From Neopestalotiopsis rosae (Eukaryota > Ascomycota > Sordariomycetes > Amphisphaeriales > Sporocadaceae), in NCBI GenBank assembly GCA_023078685.1, contig JALGAS010000007.1, forward strand, positions 3,286,001 to 3,350,000: 64,000 nucleotides of DNA. The letters run 5' to 3'. The translations under genes and the position numbers were made by a program. Under the pieces are notes generated by a model. It ran no database searches, was not told the origin of the DNA, and was given only the letters and a program-made list of their open reading frames with translations. Below are positions 11,894 through 23,600 of this stretch, piece by piece (position 1 is the stretch's first letter; each line of letters opens with the position of its first letter).

Positions 11894-14800
11894 TCAGGAA
11901 AGGCTCGATTGCCAGGTGAGACTTTGGCCTTTGCGCGGTGTTACAAGTCGGCATTCCCAAGGCACGAGGTAATCGAATACCATGGGAGGGTTGTCACTCA
12001 GAGCCGCCATATGAAGATGATCATGCTTCAGAAGACTTTCTACTTCTTTGAAGGCCTGACGTTCTAGCTTTCCCCATTCATCTTCTTGTGGCCTGGCTAG
12101 CTTCAGAACCTGTGAGAGGTAGTATTCAGCACGTACTATGTTCTCCACGGGCCATGAATTGCCTTTGTTGGAGGCAATAGCCTCTCGAATTTGATTCCTT
12201 GTGGTGTTAGCAGGATCTACAATGATATGAGACAAGTATCAAAGGTCTTTATCTTACTCGGCATAGGAAAGGTCTCCCATCATGTAGCTGACGATACCAA
12301 TGTTGAGACGAATATCGAGTGTGCGCACACCATTTCTTCCATGGTCTCTTTCGCTCGACTCCAGCAACTGTTTCAAAATGAGTAGAGACTCTTGGCGATG
12401 GCCGACTTGAAAAACGATGTTGGCGTAATCAAATTGGTAGATTACGGCCATTCCCGTATCGGGGCTTGCCTTTTCGACTAGCTCGTATCCGCGTTTTGCA
12501 TATTCTATCGCACTTTGCTTGTTGTTTTCGTAAAGTAGTACGTACGCCATGTGGTTGTAGTACTTGGCGTATTCATATGGGTATTCATCTTCAGCACCCC
12601 AGCGTTTGTACTGCTCGAAGCATTGTTCGGCATACTTTCTGACGTTTTCAAAATCGTTAGTTTGTTGATAGCTACACGCCAAGTCTGTGTAACTGTTGTG
12701 GAGCCGTATTCTATCATCCATTGTCACTGCGTCCCGAGGAATTTCTCGATAGCATTGTTCTCGAATGGCTACACATTCTAGACGCGTCTGGAGGCCTTCT
12801 TCGCGTTTATTGAGCGCCATGAAGTCGGTACAATTTCCGATGATGACCAAAGCATCACTTCGCAAGGGCTTTTCATGAGACGCATCCAAAGTATCAAGGA
12901 TTTCTAGGACTTTCTTGTTGAGTCTGTACGCTTCAGAAATCTTCCCCCGGTCAACTAGATCCATACAGCCAATGTCGCTGAATAATCTGGCAAGTTCAAT
13001 GTTACCAACTATGCTCGGTGAAGATTTGTCGAAGGCATGGAGCATGCTGAGTACATGCGGAAGGACTTTGGCCAGATTCGGCCAGTTGCTGGCTTCCGCT
13101 ATCTGCAGTTTCGATGGCGATGGGTAATTCGCTCGGAGGAGTTGAGTGACTCGATTGAAAGATGCAGATCTCTCATCAGTATCTTTTTGGAGTTGCAAAT
13201 GCATGGCATCTTGAGTCGCACGATGGATTCGAAGATAGAAATCGCCATTTTCGTGTTGTCTTTGGACAAGACCAACTTTCTCAAGTTCCGCTAGATACGT
13301 ATAATACCTGCTGCGTGTTAGTCGTTACTATAGCAGATGGTTCATTCATCTCACGCTGGTTTGTCTGCCAAAAACATGAGACTTGGACTGTCATTTGGTC
13401 TCAAGAGGAGGTCTTCTCGAACGTCATCGGCACTCATAAAGGTAAGCATGAACAGAAGCGTTTTGGGACTGGCCGATAATTCTTCCAACATTTTGTCGTG
13501 CGTGGCAAGAATGAGACTGCCGTAACGCCAAGTAGATGGGACCTTGTAACCAAGCACACTGCTGCTTGTCTGGAGGAACTCGTCATATTGCTGCAGGCTA
13601 CAGCCTGTGAGGTTCATGAAGCCGAGGGCATAAGTTAGGTATAACGGACAGCCCCCGAGTAGCTTCGAGATGCGTTCAGCCAGATCCAACTGCTGAGAGC
13701 TCGCACTTTCGACTTTGATGTTCATTTGCCGGAGGAAAAAATTGCGGCCATCGATGTCGTCGAGCGCTTCGACATCAATTGTATGGGTTGCCCAGGGGGT
13801 ACGGCTTCTTGATGTTGAGATAATGGCACTCGGCGCACGACTGGTTTGCGGCCAGTAGCGCTCAATATTTTTGTAGCCCTTCACATTATCCAGAACTAAC
13901 AGCCATCGTTTTCCTATGTATCAAATTAGCTAAAACAATATAACCCGTCTATGAGAGGAATGTGTACCTGTTGTTTGAAGCCAAGTATAGACAGCTTCAA
14001 TCTGAGCTTCGTCAGTCTTGTCTCCCTTGAAGAGCTTCAGCTTCAGGCCAATGTTGCAGAACGTTCGATCGATTTCTGATTTTTGTTCTGGATCGGCGCT
14101 AACCCAGAAAATAGCATCAAAATCCTTGAGGTGTGTGTACAGGAATTTGAGCGCAGTCTGGGTTTTCCCGATACCAGCTATCCCATTCAAGGCGCATGAA
14201 ACGATACCTGGGGAACTGTGGTTGACGATCAGCTTTTCCCTCAACTGTTCTAGCTCTTTGTGGCGTCCTGTGAAGTCTCTATTTTCTGCTATCGGTACTG
14301 AGAGCACTGGTGACTGATTCTGGGCCAAGTTCAGCAACCGTTCGCTGTCGTGTCCTTGCGCCATCGGTAGGACCTGGGAATGGATTCCGGTAACTGTCTG
14401 AGTTATATCAGCATGCCGAGGCTCGTCTTTCCGAGCATCGCTAAGCTTTTGCAATTCTTGTCTTTTATGTGCCTCTTCCGTAGAGTCAACTAGTGATTGA
14501 AGATCTGTAACAATCTGTTGTTGGCCTAATGTTTTCAGAATTCCGTTGACCTTCTGCAGATCTTGGAGTTCGAGTGCTTCTCTCATAGAGTGGACTAGAC
14601 ATTGAAGCTCACTAACGATCCATGTGCTATCATTGTTCGGTGCCTCGGTCGTCTGTCCCGCATTTTGCGAAGGCAAGTCACTTGCTGCAGAAGTATTGAT
14701 TTGTTTTATGTTCAAAGATGGTTGCAATCCCGCACTCGAGGTGGGGTCGTCTTCTGGAATCGCATTTGTGGCTTGGAGAGAGACGTTGCCTTCTTGCAAG

Positions 14801-16299
14801 ACTTCCTCAATTTGAGGAAGAATGTCTTTCAAAGGAACCACGTAAACGTCTTCAAGAGGGCTCGTAGCTATGACCTGTCCATACATTTGATGGTCACTTG
14901 CATCTATGACGAGAGAACCTGAATCCCCGCTGCGAATAACTGTATTCGTATTAGTGAGTATCGGCACGGAACAGGATCTTCATTTCATACCATCATTATC
15001 GTTCACCAATTTTACGGTCCATACTTCAGATGTAAGTGGACTCAAGGAATCGCCAATGTAGGATGGTATTGGACGAAGTATACCCTGCATTGCGGGGCCT
15101 TTCGAGGATATGATTAAAACTTCCCGGTCTTGAGAGGGCGCGTTGACAGAGATAGACGATAAAGGTATTGGGTTCCCTAAGCCTGGGGCGAGCCAAATAT
15201 TGGGAAGCCACTGAGAAGGGTTTTTCAATTCTAGAAGCAGCCAGTCGAGATTCGGATGGCTATTTGTCCACTTTTTATCAGTAGGAGCTTTGTATATGGC
15301 ATGACCCTCAGCGATTATCTCTGCCCACCGGGCCCGTGGCTCTTCGGCAATCGATTCAAGTGTCTCATCGTCAGGAAACTCGTAAAGATCCTCATCTGCA
15401 TGCAGGTCCGTCTCTTCGTGGCTCTTTGACTCGATATTATCGTCTCCGACAGGTATTGGGAGCATTCCAGGTTGCAGAAGCGTATGAGCAGTTGTCAACG
15501 CGAACCGACGACTTTGGACAGAAATGAGACATGCCACTGTAGACTTGCGGTGTTCAAGCCCTTGGAATATAATCTGTAGGCCGCATAAGGTCTGCGGCGG
15601 GAAAGGTGCAACTCCCACATCCATATCGTCAATATCTTGGAGGCCGAAGGATTTCCGATGAATGGACTCTGCCAAAATTATGATTTGAAGTTCGGGATAT
15701 TGTTTGGTAAGGAAATTTCGGCCAGGTTTACACTGGTCTTGCACGTGGGGTTGTGCAATAACCATGCGTAAGTGTTTTGCTTTGTTCGCAGGACAGGTGA
15801 TCAAGATGGCAGGAGAGGCGCTGCTCTGGTCAGTGCCACAAATTCGCAATTCATAGCTGATATCAGCCAGGCAGTCGTACAGTTTCCGACATTTTTCCAT
15901 GTTCCGTTGAAGAATATCTTTAAGGTCGGCGAAGCGATCCCTGTGGTCTTTGGCAATCTGGCCATCGGCGTCGAGGAAAACATACACTGGATGACCACTC
16001 CTGCGGAGATAAGGGATAACTCTTTTGTCCGAAGATGATCGCTCCGAAGATGCCCCCAAAGGAGCACCGCTGGATGTAGCAGCGGGCTGCTCAGATGACT
16101 GCGCCACAGAACTGAAGGTGGAATCCTCGATAATATTTGACAATGATCGCTCCTTCTGGAAAAGATTGAACAGTCTTCTGGAATTTGGTCATCAAAAGTT
16201 AGTCAAGAGAAAGAAAGCAAAACGTGGATAGTGCATGCTCACAGGGGACGACGACCCATCGGTCCTAGTGTCAGCATACCAATGGCTTTCGCCGGACAT
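11894..16299 (-). CDS. NLR-like protein: protease, NB-ARC, TPR
   Basis: Six exons assembled by eye: 16299-16243, 16155-14991, 14939-13968, 13913-13355, 13310-12258, 12197-11894; introns of 87, 51, 54, 44 and 60 bp. The frame closes exactly: 4110 nt, 1369 residues. The start (MSGESHWYAD) comes from a 19-codon first exon, because the second exon has no suitable ATG. Order: uncharacterised N-terminal part (24-210); trypsin-like domain with TTAHT (His243), NLDWLL (Asp323) and RSGDSGSL (Ser414); helical repeated linker (515-614); NB-ARC with GIAGIGKT P-loop (660-667), WLLVLDN Walker B (about 735-741), IISTSRSRT sensor (about 762-770) and a GCPL motif near 820; winged-helix region (918-953); about five irregular TPRs (1000-1330). 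Such proteins are ATP/GTP switches that detect a ligand through the repeats and release an N-terminal effector. Here the effector is presumably a protease. The ligand and cleavage target are unknown. Confidence 0.85.
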
Positions 16300-17168
16300 G
16301 TCAGGTCTGCAGCTGTCCGTTATAAGTGGGGTTTCCTAGAGGATCATATTGCCCGTCTTGCAATCTGTACAGTCAAGCACATATCGTTATCTGACAGGCG
16401 ACAGTGTGTAGGCCGAAGGGCTTAACAGAAATGAATTGAGAAACCACTGAGCTATCTTCGTCCTTTCGTTTGAGCATACATAATAAGGCTGCTTGATTCA
16501 TGGGCGGTATTACATGCCTAGATATTTACTATGCACATTGCCTCTTGATTAAAAAAAGCGTTACTTGTCGCTCATTACATATGTACTTATAGACACCTGC
16601 AAAGGTCAACGCTGTGGCAATATCAGACATCAGTTCCGTATTTTAGTACCCTCATGCCCCGGCACCTATGATTTCCATTGTCGCCCGACTTTGGTGAGAG
16701 CCGTCAAAGCTGTGGTACTTGAAGACCAAGGCTATGTGCGAGAGCCCCAGAGACGTCACAAGGCAATCAGCTGCGCAAAACCCCTGCTCCGGGCAGGACT
16801 TAGTGGCATGCAACGTGGCCGGGCGCTGCCGGTCGCCTTATCCAAGAACCCATGATCTTCATGTGTAGCAACCTCTGGATACCCCGCAGTACCAGAGCAA
16901 TGGATGTACCCAACTTTTACTGCTTATGCGGGTCTTGCCTTGGGCACCATCACATACTGATGCAACAGTACACCAGCCACTGAATCGTCGCCTAGGACCG
17001 GCAGCCATACCACAGACTATACCTACTTGCCTGGCAAGCACATACTGAGAGTCTTCCAACTAGATCTTTATTCTTTCCTTCGATTGATTCTACATTTGAT
17101 GCCCTCGTGTCGCGAGCTCTTTCGTTTACCAAAAGTTGCGTGTTTGAGACACATTTCTCGGTAGCAAA
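16300..17168. promoter_or_regulatory. Shared 5' region of NLR and membrane protein
   Basis: 869 bp separate the NLR start (16299, minus) from the membrane-protein start (17169, plus). No supported gene lies inside. A head-to-head arrangement over less than 1 kb allows co-regulation, though no specific operator is recognisable. A TATA-like acttataac stretch lies about 20-30 bp above the NLR ATG on the minus strand; its significance is unclear. Confidence 0.45.
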
Positions 17169-18276
17169 ATGTCACTCAACTCGCCGACTGATGAGCAATG
17201 CGAAAATATTATAAGAACACTTTGCCACCAGCCTCAAGCCCCCTCGACCGTGTTTGAACCTTATTTGAGATTCTATAAGCATGTGTGCTCTCGTCAAGAC
17301 GGCTATAGCAAACATGAGGACATTCTGCAGACAGTTGAATTTCTGCGTAAGAACATGAATTCAACCAGATCAATCTTCCAAGAGAAAGCATTCGAAAGAT
17401 TTGGGACTTCGGTCGAACACTGGGAACATAGTACAAGAATTGCAGTACGATTAGCTTTCATGATTGACTGCTCATTGAAAGACCGATTCTCGACACGTTA
17501 TCGGTTATCGAATACACTAGGCCGATGGGAGGGCGACCAACCTTTCACGGAATTCCTCGAGGGCTGCTTTCCCACGACAAGAGCAATTTGCGGACAAGAC
17601 TGGAGCACCCATCTCAAAGCATGGGAATTGAAAAAACGGTTCAGAGTTGATTTCATTCCTGCTGATGACTTGACCCAACATCTGGTGTACGACTCGTACT
17701 CTAATACAGTAAGGATCTTTCACCATACTGCATGGCTCAAGAGCCAGCTTCGTTATCCCGGAGACCAGAATCTTAGCGATGGATTCCAGCACTGCGTTCA
17801 AAGGTGTGTCCATACAATGCATCAAAGCGGCTGCGATGTCCGTTTGCATTTCAAGGCTAACCTAATCTAGTGGGACATTGCCTGCTCGCTTAGTGCTCGA
17901 GACGCTTGTGACTATATACTACATTCTCTTCCCTTCGTCGGATGACATGGGGTCATTCAAGCTGGCGCAAAGTCTCATCGAAAAATCGAACTTCGATCCG
18001 GATTTCGCGAATGACGATTTACGGCGCATTCTCACTGTCGACAAATTTGAGTGTAAATATTGGGCAGAAAGATTGCGAGAACTTGAAAAGATCGCAGAAA
18101 AGCCCCCTGCAAGTAATAGATTCATGTCTTGGGTGGATCGGCATACATCAGATAGGGATGCTTTGACGATTGCGATTTTGGGTCTTTTCCTTGCCGCACT
18201 CTTTGGTCTTATTGGCTGTCTGCTCTGTATTGCACAACTCGTGGTTGCTATACTAGCTTGGAAATATCCAGTGTAG
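17169..18276 (+). CDS. Fungal protein with C-terminal membrane anchor
   Basis: Two exons, 17169-17803 and 17871-18276. The 67-bp intron has donor AAAG|GTGTGT, a GGCTAACC branch and acceptor AATCTAG|TGGG; phase 2 is preserved and the product is 346 residues. It is mostly helical and soluble-looking up to about residue 300. Recognisable family stretches are LTQHLVYDS, VRIFHHTAWL and LPARLVLETL followed by ILFP, then YWAERLRELE. The last 38 residues form one or two membrane helices ending in AWKYPV. I recognise this pattern from a widespread, unnamed Pezizomycotina family often found near NLR- or HET-type genes, but it has no assigned function. There is no signal peptide, so the protein is probably tail-anchored with its N-terminus in the cytosol. 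It is divergent from the protease-NLR gene. Partner or substrate of that protein is a hypothesis only. Confidence 0.8.
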
Positions 18277-18526
18277 CCTAGACGAGACACGGCCAGATTT
18301 TACTATTCAAATTGTGCAAGAGACTCTTATTGAAAAATTGCCGATGGCATTGACTCACGATCCACCTGAGACGCGGCAAACCAATAAAGTTGTGTGATAC
18401 TTAGTGATCTCAATAGAACAAAAGTTTCAATTGAGAGGAGCTAGTTTCTGCCTAAATTGGACCCTGCACACGAATGAAGCCATTTACTCCGGTGCACTCA
18501 TTCATGCAATTCAAGATTCCCCGAAA
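18277..18526. other. Convergent spacer
   Basis: Short spacer holding the 3' ends of the plus-strand membrane-protein gene and the minus-strand CmcJ-like gene. No other feature seen. Confidence 0.4.
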
Positions 18527-19680
18527 CTAATCTTCTTTGGCGTCGAACACTAGCGCCCTTACCTCGAAACTCTCTCTATGATTCCCAATCCCCTCGTCCT
18601 TGATCAGGAAGGATGAATGCAGCGAGTCTATGAAATATCAATATCGTTCCTCGCGAAATTCAAACTTAATATCTTACATCTGACTTGGGCAGACTGCTCT
18701 GAGTCATGTATTTTGAGCATGGTAACTTCTTCTGGTAATTGTCTTGACAAGTAGTACCACTGGTGTTTCGGGTTGTACGTTGAATAGAAAGTCTCTCCGA
18801 CGTATTTCCGTCGGACAAGATCCGATGTGATCAAGTCTTTGAACTCAACAGTGCTAGAGTCGCAAACACCCAGGGGCCAATTTTCGACTTCGGTCAATGG
18901 CTTCCACACGCTGCACCTGTAAGTTAATGTGCAACGAAGTAGGAGTAGCACAACTTATATCACTTACTTGATGATCCTGAATCTTCGCTTCAAAAGCTCT
19001 GCTGCTGAATCGCCCATATGTACTCGAACTCGAGTGGTCGCACCAAGGAAACTTTGATCTATACCGACACATGTCATGATTTGCGACCTGAGTGAATTGG
19101 AGATGGAGATATCTGCACATACCGACATGTGGATGGGTAGCTGGAATGACGGGGTCAAGCCCATCACTCAAGTTCAAGATCCTAGTCTCGAACTCTTCAG
19201 GGTTAGAGCTAACCCTGAGCTTGAAAAGCAAATACTATCAGCGACACGTTGTTTCGATTGACAAGACATATCACTAACCCGATAGTCAAACACCTTGACG
19301 ATATCGACAGGCTTTCCGTCTTGTTTCTCTAGCTCTTGCCGAATGAATTCTTCCACTGCTTTGATGTAGCCGGATCGAATGTGTTCGTGGCCGAGCTTCA
19401 TGACGCCTTCCGCCTTCAGGTCTCGCCATTCTGCGGGGCCTTCCCATTTTCTCCAGCAAACGCCATTCCGGTTGAGTGAAAACTGGTCTTCACGTCCACG
19501 AACGTCTTCGACAACAGTGGTGCGATCTTCAAACTCTTGGTTATGGCGTCGATATTCTGTGCTGCTATTATCACTTGAGGGTAGGTTGATGAGAATTTCA
19601 TACGGCTTCTCGTGATTGTGTACTGCTGGATTGAAGTGGAAATAAGAGAATACCGCAGGCTGCGGCCCCGACTTCGCCAT
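18527..19680 (-). CDS. CmcJ/AsaB-like oxidoreductase-family protein
   Basis: Five exons: 19680-19279, 19219-19123, 19058-18968, 18910-18678, 18627-18527; introns of 59, 64, 57 and 50 bp. The frame closes at 307 residues. The exon-4 acceptor was set at 18910 rather than 18916 because it gives RIINVWKPL, the usual family wording. Landmarks in order: VVEDVRGRED, VKVFDYR, a THPHVDQS block with His165 and Asp167 built across an intron, TTRVRVHMGD, NVWKPL then WPLGVCD, HQWYYLS, LHSSF and ESFEVRALVF. This is the family of the cephamycin CmcJ (7-alpha-cephem-methoxylase P8 chain) and fungal AsaB/GA4-desaturase-like proteins, usually about 270-320 residues and often in secondary-metabolite clusters. 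Chemistry is assigned for few members, so the substrate is unknown. No synthase gene is visible nearby. Confidence 0.85.
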
Positions 19681-20463
19681 TGGCAGGGATCGACCAAAGC
19701 GCTGTCTAGACAGATTCTTTGTTGATGGTACCGATCAATAGCCGGAAAGAGACAAGTAGTTTTTCAACAAGTTGTTCCGGTATGATCTTTGACTGTGGTG
19801 TGTTGGGCAAAAGTCCGTTACGGGATACCTACCGAATTGAAACTGGGGGGGGCTTTTTTATCCGGTCGGTCGACCTGCACGCAGTTTTGTACCTCCCTTG
19901 ACAACAACTCCGACACACTATGATTTTCTAGGTCTGGTTCCATAGTACCATCTGCATGGTAGTGACTAGCAACTTTACCCCATGCGGGGTACTGGCTATT
20001 CTTTTTGATTGCATTTGGGGAAAGGTGGGATGGCTGGGGAAGATACTGCAGCGGGTAGATAACAGTAGCCTGAACATGTCAACCGGGCGTCAGGCAGACT
20101 CCAAACTGATGAATAATTTTCACTTTAAGGCATTATGCCTGATCGACATACATACAAGCTGAACCGTGACCATCACGTGTGCAGCTAAATTTATTGAATT
20201 TTGCCTTTCTGGAAGAGAATTTTGTGAGATCAATTGAGTGCATCTATTGATACCGACAAAGGCGCCCAACTGCACCCAATCTCGAGTTGGAAACCGAGAT
20301 GAAATAATCAGAATTCCCCAACGCCGCCCAGTCTGGATCGAGACCTTCCAATTTTCATCCAAGTCGAGACAAACACTGGCTCACGACTATACCAAATCGT
20401 TAGCTACGTATGATCCAAACACGATGCATTAATCAGGAGTCTTACAGGTGCAAGTGCCGGGTC
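19681..20463. other. Intergenic, no gene seen
   Basis: Upstream region of the CmcJ/AsaB-like gene. Only short frames without protein character are present. A seven-G run lies near 19848-19854. Nothing else stands out. Confidence 0.4.
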
Positions 20464-20679
20464 CTAAGCAGCCACAGAGTGGTCATTGAATCCCTCACTG
20501 ACCCTGAAATACTCGGTGTCAATGTTGTTTTCCTTGTTGTACTTCTGAATCTTGTCGAGATGCTGCTTCCATGGCTGGCTTCGCTCGTCCTTAATTGGAG
20601 CGAATGCGTCTTCTTCGGGCATGCGCGGGGTAGTATTCGCGGACACGTCGTCGCAGCAGGCTGAGGGGTTGGGGTCCAT
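20464..20679 (-). CDS. Possible small hypothetical protein, 71 aa
   Basis: A 71-codon frame starting at ATG 20679 (MDPNPSACCDDV...) and ending HSVAA. Composition is protein-like: acidic and proline-containing N-terminus, then a charged amphipathic helix (WKQHLDKIQKYNKENN) and a polar tail. The start context TTACAATGG is acceptable. I do not recognise a family, and no flanking exon was convincing. It stands alone in a 4.9-kb gene-poor region. It could be a genuine small cytosolic protein or a chance frame. Confidence 0.3.
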   Translation of the reverse strand: MDPNPSACCDDVSANTTPRMPEEDAFAPIKDERSQPWKQHLDKIQKYNKENNIDTEYFRVSEGFNDHSVAA

Positions 20680-23600
20680 TGTAAAGAGATATTGGTCAAT
20701 TCTTTATTTTCCCACGAGTTCGAATAATTGAGGCGAAACTGGTGTGGTGTGTTGAGTTGGGAAGCTCGACCACACCATTGGATTCTATTTTATTCAGGCC
20801 GAAGTCGGCGAGACATTGCTCGACCCCGCAAGCTGATAAGACGATTTCTGTCTTGAGTCTTGAGAGTCTCGTCCGAAACACCCCGACGCATGCTTGCAGC
20901 ATGCGTGCAAGTATGGCGGTGTAGCAATATCGTGAGCGACGATGGTGACAACAACGAGATTGGTGGTACGAACCTAGAAGTATGATGTACGAACAATTGG
21001 CTAGGCACTAATGGGGCTAGTGCCCCGTATGACCTGGCACCCGCCAGCACATCACATCTTGGATGATTGCCTGTCGCAAATGTCTCTGGTGCCCATTGCC
21101 ATGAATCTGTCTATTGTTGTGCACTACCCACGTAAACCACGAGATGCAACAACTTGACCTCACCACCAATGAAACTCTCCCTCGACGCGAGCCGTCCTGA
21201 TGCACGATTATAAAATGCCACATGACCTAGGTATGTGATTTTATATCATTTGCAAACTGAGATCGGTAAGATAGCGTGGCAGCCCAGGGACGATTTTCGC
21301 AAGTTAAATGCAAAGTTATCTCCCATTACAACGGTGCATCTTCTTTCGTTGATAAGGTATCTCTCCGTTGCGACGTTCAAAAGCCTTCCATCTACTGACC
21401 GCGGGGCTGGCTGAGATATTGCATCATGCCGCTTCCTATCCCCTGTACGGGCAATGTTGCGCAATGCACCGCCCTTTTGAGGCCTTATTAGAACTAGTTC
21501 GTGCCACTCTTGTACAGTCAGATGACGATCATAGTCACCAGAAACTTTTGCACAACCGGTGCAATCAAACTTACCTACTCACACGTAAGAAAAAACGATG
21601 TCGTGTATGAGGTACTTATCGCAGCGAAATCCTGAGCGTCCATGCAGGGAGAACAAGATTTTTTTTTTAAAAGATGTCAGGATAGATGATGGAATCGCGA
21701 GTCTCCTACAGAGACGGCAACAGTATTGTAAGGCCTTCGAATGGACCTAACCTGCCCCACGTGATTTCAAGAAGAAAGCAAAAAGAAAGAGAGAAGAGAA
21801 GAAAAGACATAATTGACGTGGTCCCCTCGAGCATATGGATTTTCTCGTTCTCTGTCGCAACATCAAATCTTCTTCTCACAGGGATACTTCGAATAACCAG
21901 ATGCCGGTATATTAAGTCTTGCGATTGGTGCAACAACTCTCGGTCGCATATTCCCATAGCTGTTTTCCTATCGCTTCATCATTTTTCTATGACTGGAGTC
22001 TAAATGTCTTCGCATTGGGCTTTTATGAAATGGCATTGCACCAAACTCGTAGGACTTGAGCGAGGAACATACACCGAATCTCATGCTCAGATTTTGACAG
22101 TCCTTTTCGTGGACTAAACCTATATGTAGTCTTGGCGGCTATCCTGCGGCTCCGTGTGGAGGTTCCGTGCAGGGGGCCGTAGCAAAAGACGTTGCAGTGA
22201 TAGCACGTTCTCATTGTACTGTTGGGGAGGTAGGCAGGCTTGGCAGAGCCTGTATAGAACCAATGTATACTCTGTATGATGTATGGTGTGGTTGCACATG
22301 ACACTGAGTGGATGCAGGTTTGCTCCAGGGTTGCATTGCTACCCGTCTACTTATGTGGCTGTCAAATTGCAAATGGAAAAACCGGGTCGATCAGACTAAT
22401 CCGGGCAACAAGTGTACGGAACTCGAGGGTGGAAAATAGTGATGGGGCCAATAGGATGTTTATTTCGCAATAATCGCAGAAGCCTAAGGCGATCAGAATC
22501 ACATGGAACGCTATAGTCCCTGTATCGGGTGCTGCCGTAGCGACGGATTACTGGAATGGGCAATCCAGATTAGCGTGCCCCAAGATGCCTAGGTTAGATA
22601 GGTAGCCAGTTTGAGAGAACTTCCACGGTGTGGCCCCTGTAGACCTTGACAACGAGACGGATGCCATGTTCAGCTCATTACACAGCGAATTTGAAAGGCA
22701 CTGCACTTCGCAGGTCGGCTTACACTTGTGCAATGCCACTTCAGGTGATCAGCAGTGCAGGCTTCCAAAATTGGGGAAAAGGCAACGTGGTTCTTCTATA
22801 ACCACATTTCGCACTCGATATTCCCCTCATACAGCATCACTTTCTTAATCCCGCCACTAAAAGCTAACACCTCCACATCTGGGTACCCAGTCAGAGCCTC
22901 TTGTTCTACCATGCCTTTGAGTAGCGGCGATGTCCGCAAGCTAGGGCTTGCGTCAGGGTGACAGTACAATGTTCTCCATTGGCGACTCCAGATACTTGTT
23001 CTAGTGAATGATGTGCTTGGCAGCTTTCCTCACAGATTCCGTTTTCCCTAGAAATCTCCAATCAGATTCGACCAACTACATTTGAAAGCTCACCGAAACG
23101 GCGGAGAAGAATAATTTGGGCGCTTCCGCCTCACACCTCCAGCAGAGCCATGTACCAGGCACTCGTTGCATAGAAACCTGATCTCAACATAAGGTACCGA
23201 CAGACTGACACGAGTGTTGGGGGAGCCTAACACATCCACACCGGTAATGCCTAAGATCGGTACTTTTGGACAAACCACTACGAGTGCCATTCTCTTTGAT
23301 GCAACAGATTTCGCCCCGAGTCTATCTTTCCTTGTGTCGTTTGGGGCGCGCTCCACGCCTCGTCACGTTCCACCACTTACGACGAGCCAACCACGGCCAA
23401 TCACCCATGGCGACCTATTGTCTTATTACTAAATATTGATCTATTTACTATGATGGACCAATTACAGTCATTTTTCCAGTCTGATGATCGTATGTAGGGT
23501 CTCCATTGTTAGATTCATCGGTCAAAATATTGTAGCGGCTGCGAGATGCGAGGCTGATCATTGTACGCCAATCAGCTTCAATTATATTGTCGGCGGAGCA

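Noticed and set aside
11495..12067. 190-codon plus-strand frame
   Set aside because: Overlaps the 3' exon of the NLR gene in antisense. Its middle is Ser/Phe/Leu low complexity from a T/C tract, with no domain.
17169..18276. Neighbour of the NLR as a fungal gasdermin
   Set aside because: It is helical, longer than fungal gasdermin-like proteins and ends in membrane helices. I see no gasdermin motif, so the analogy is limited to gene arrangement.
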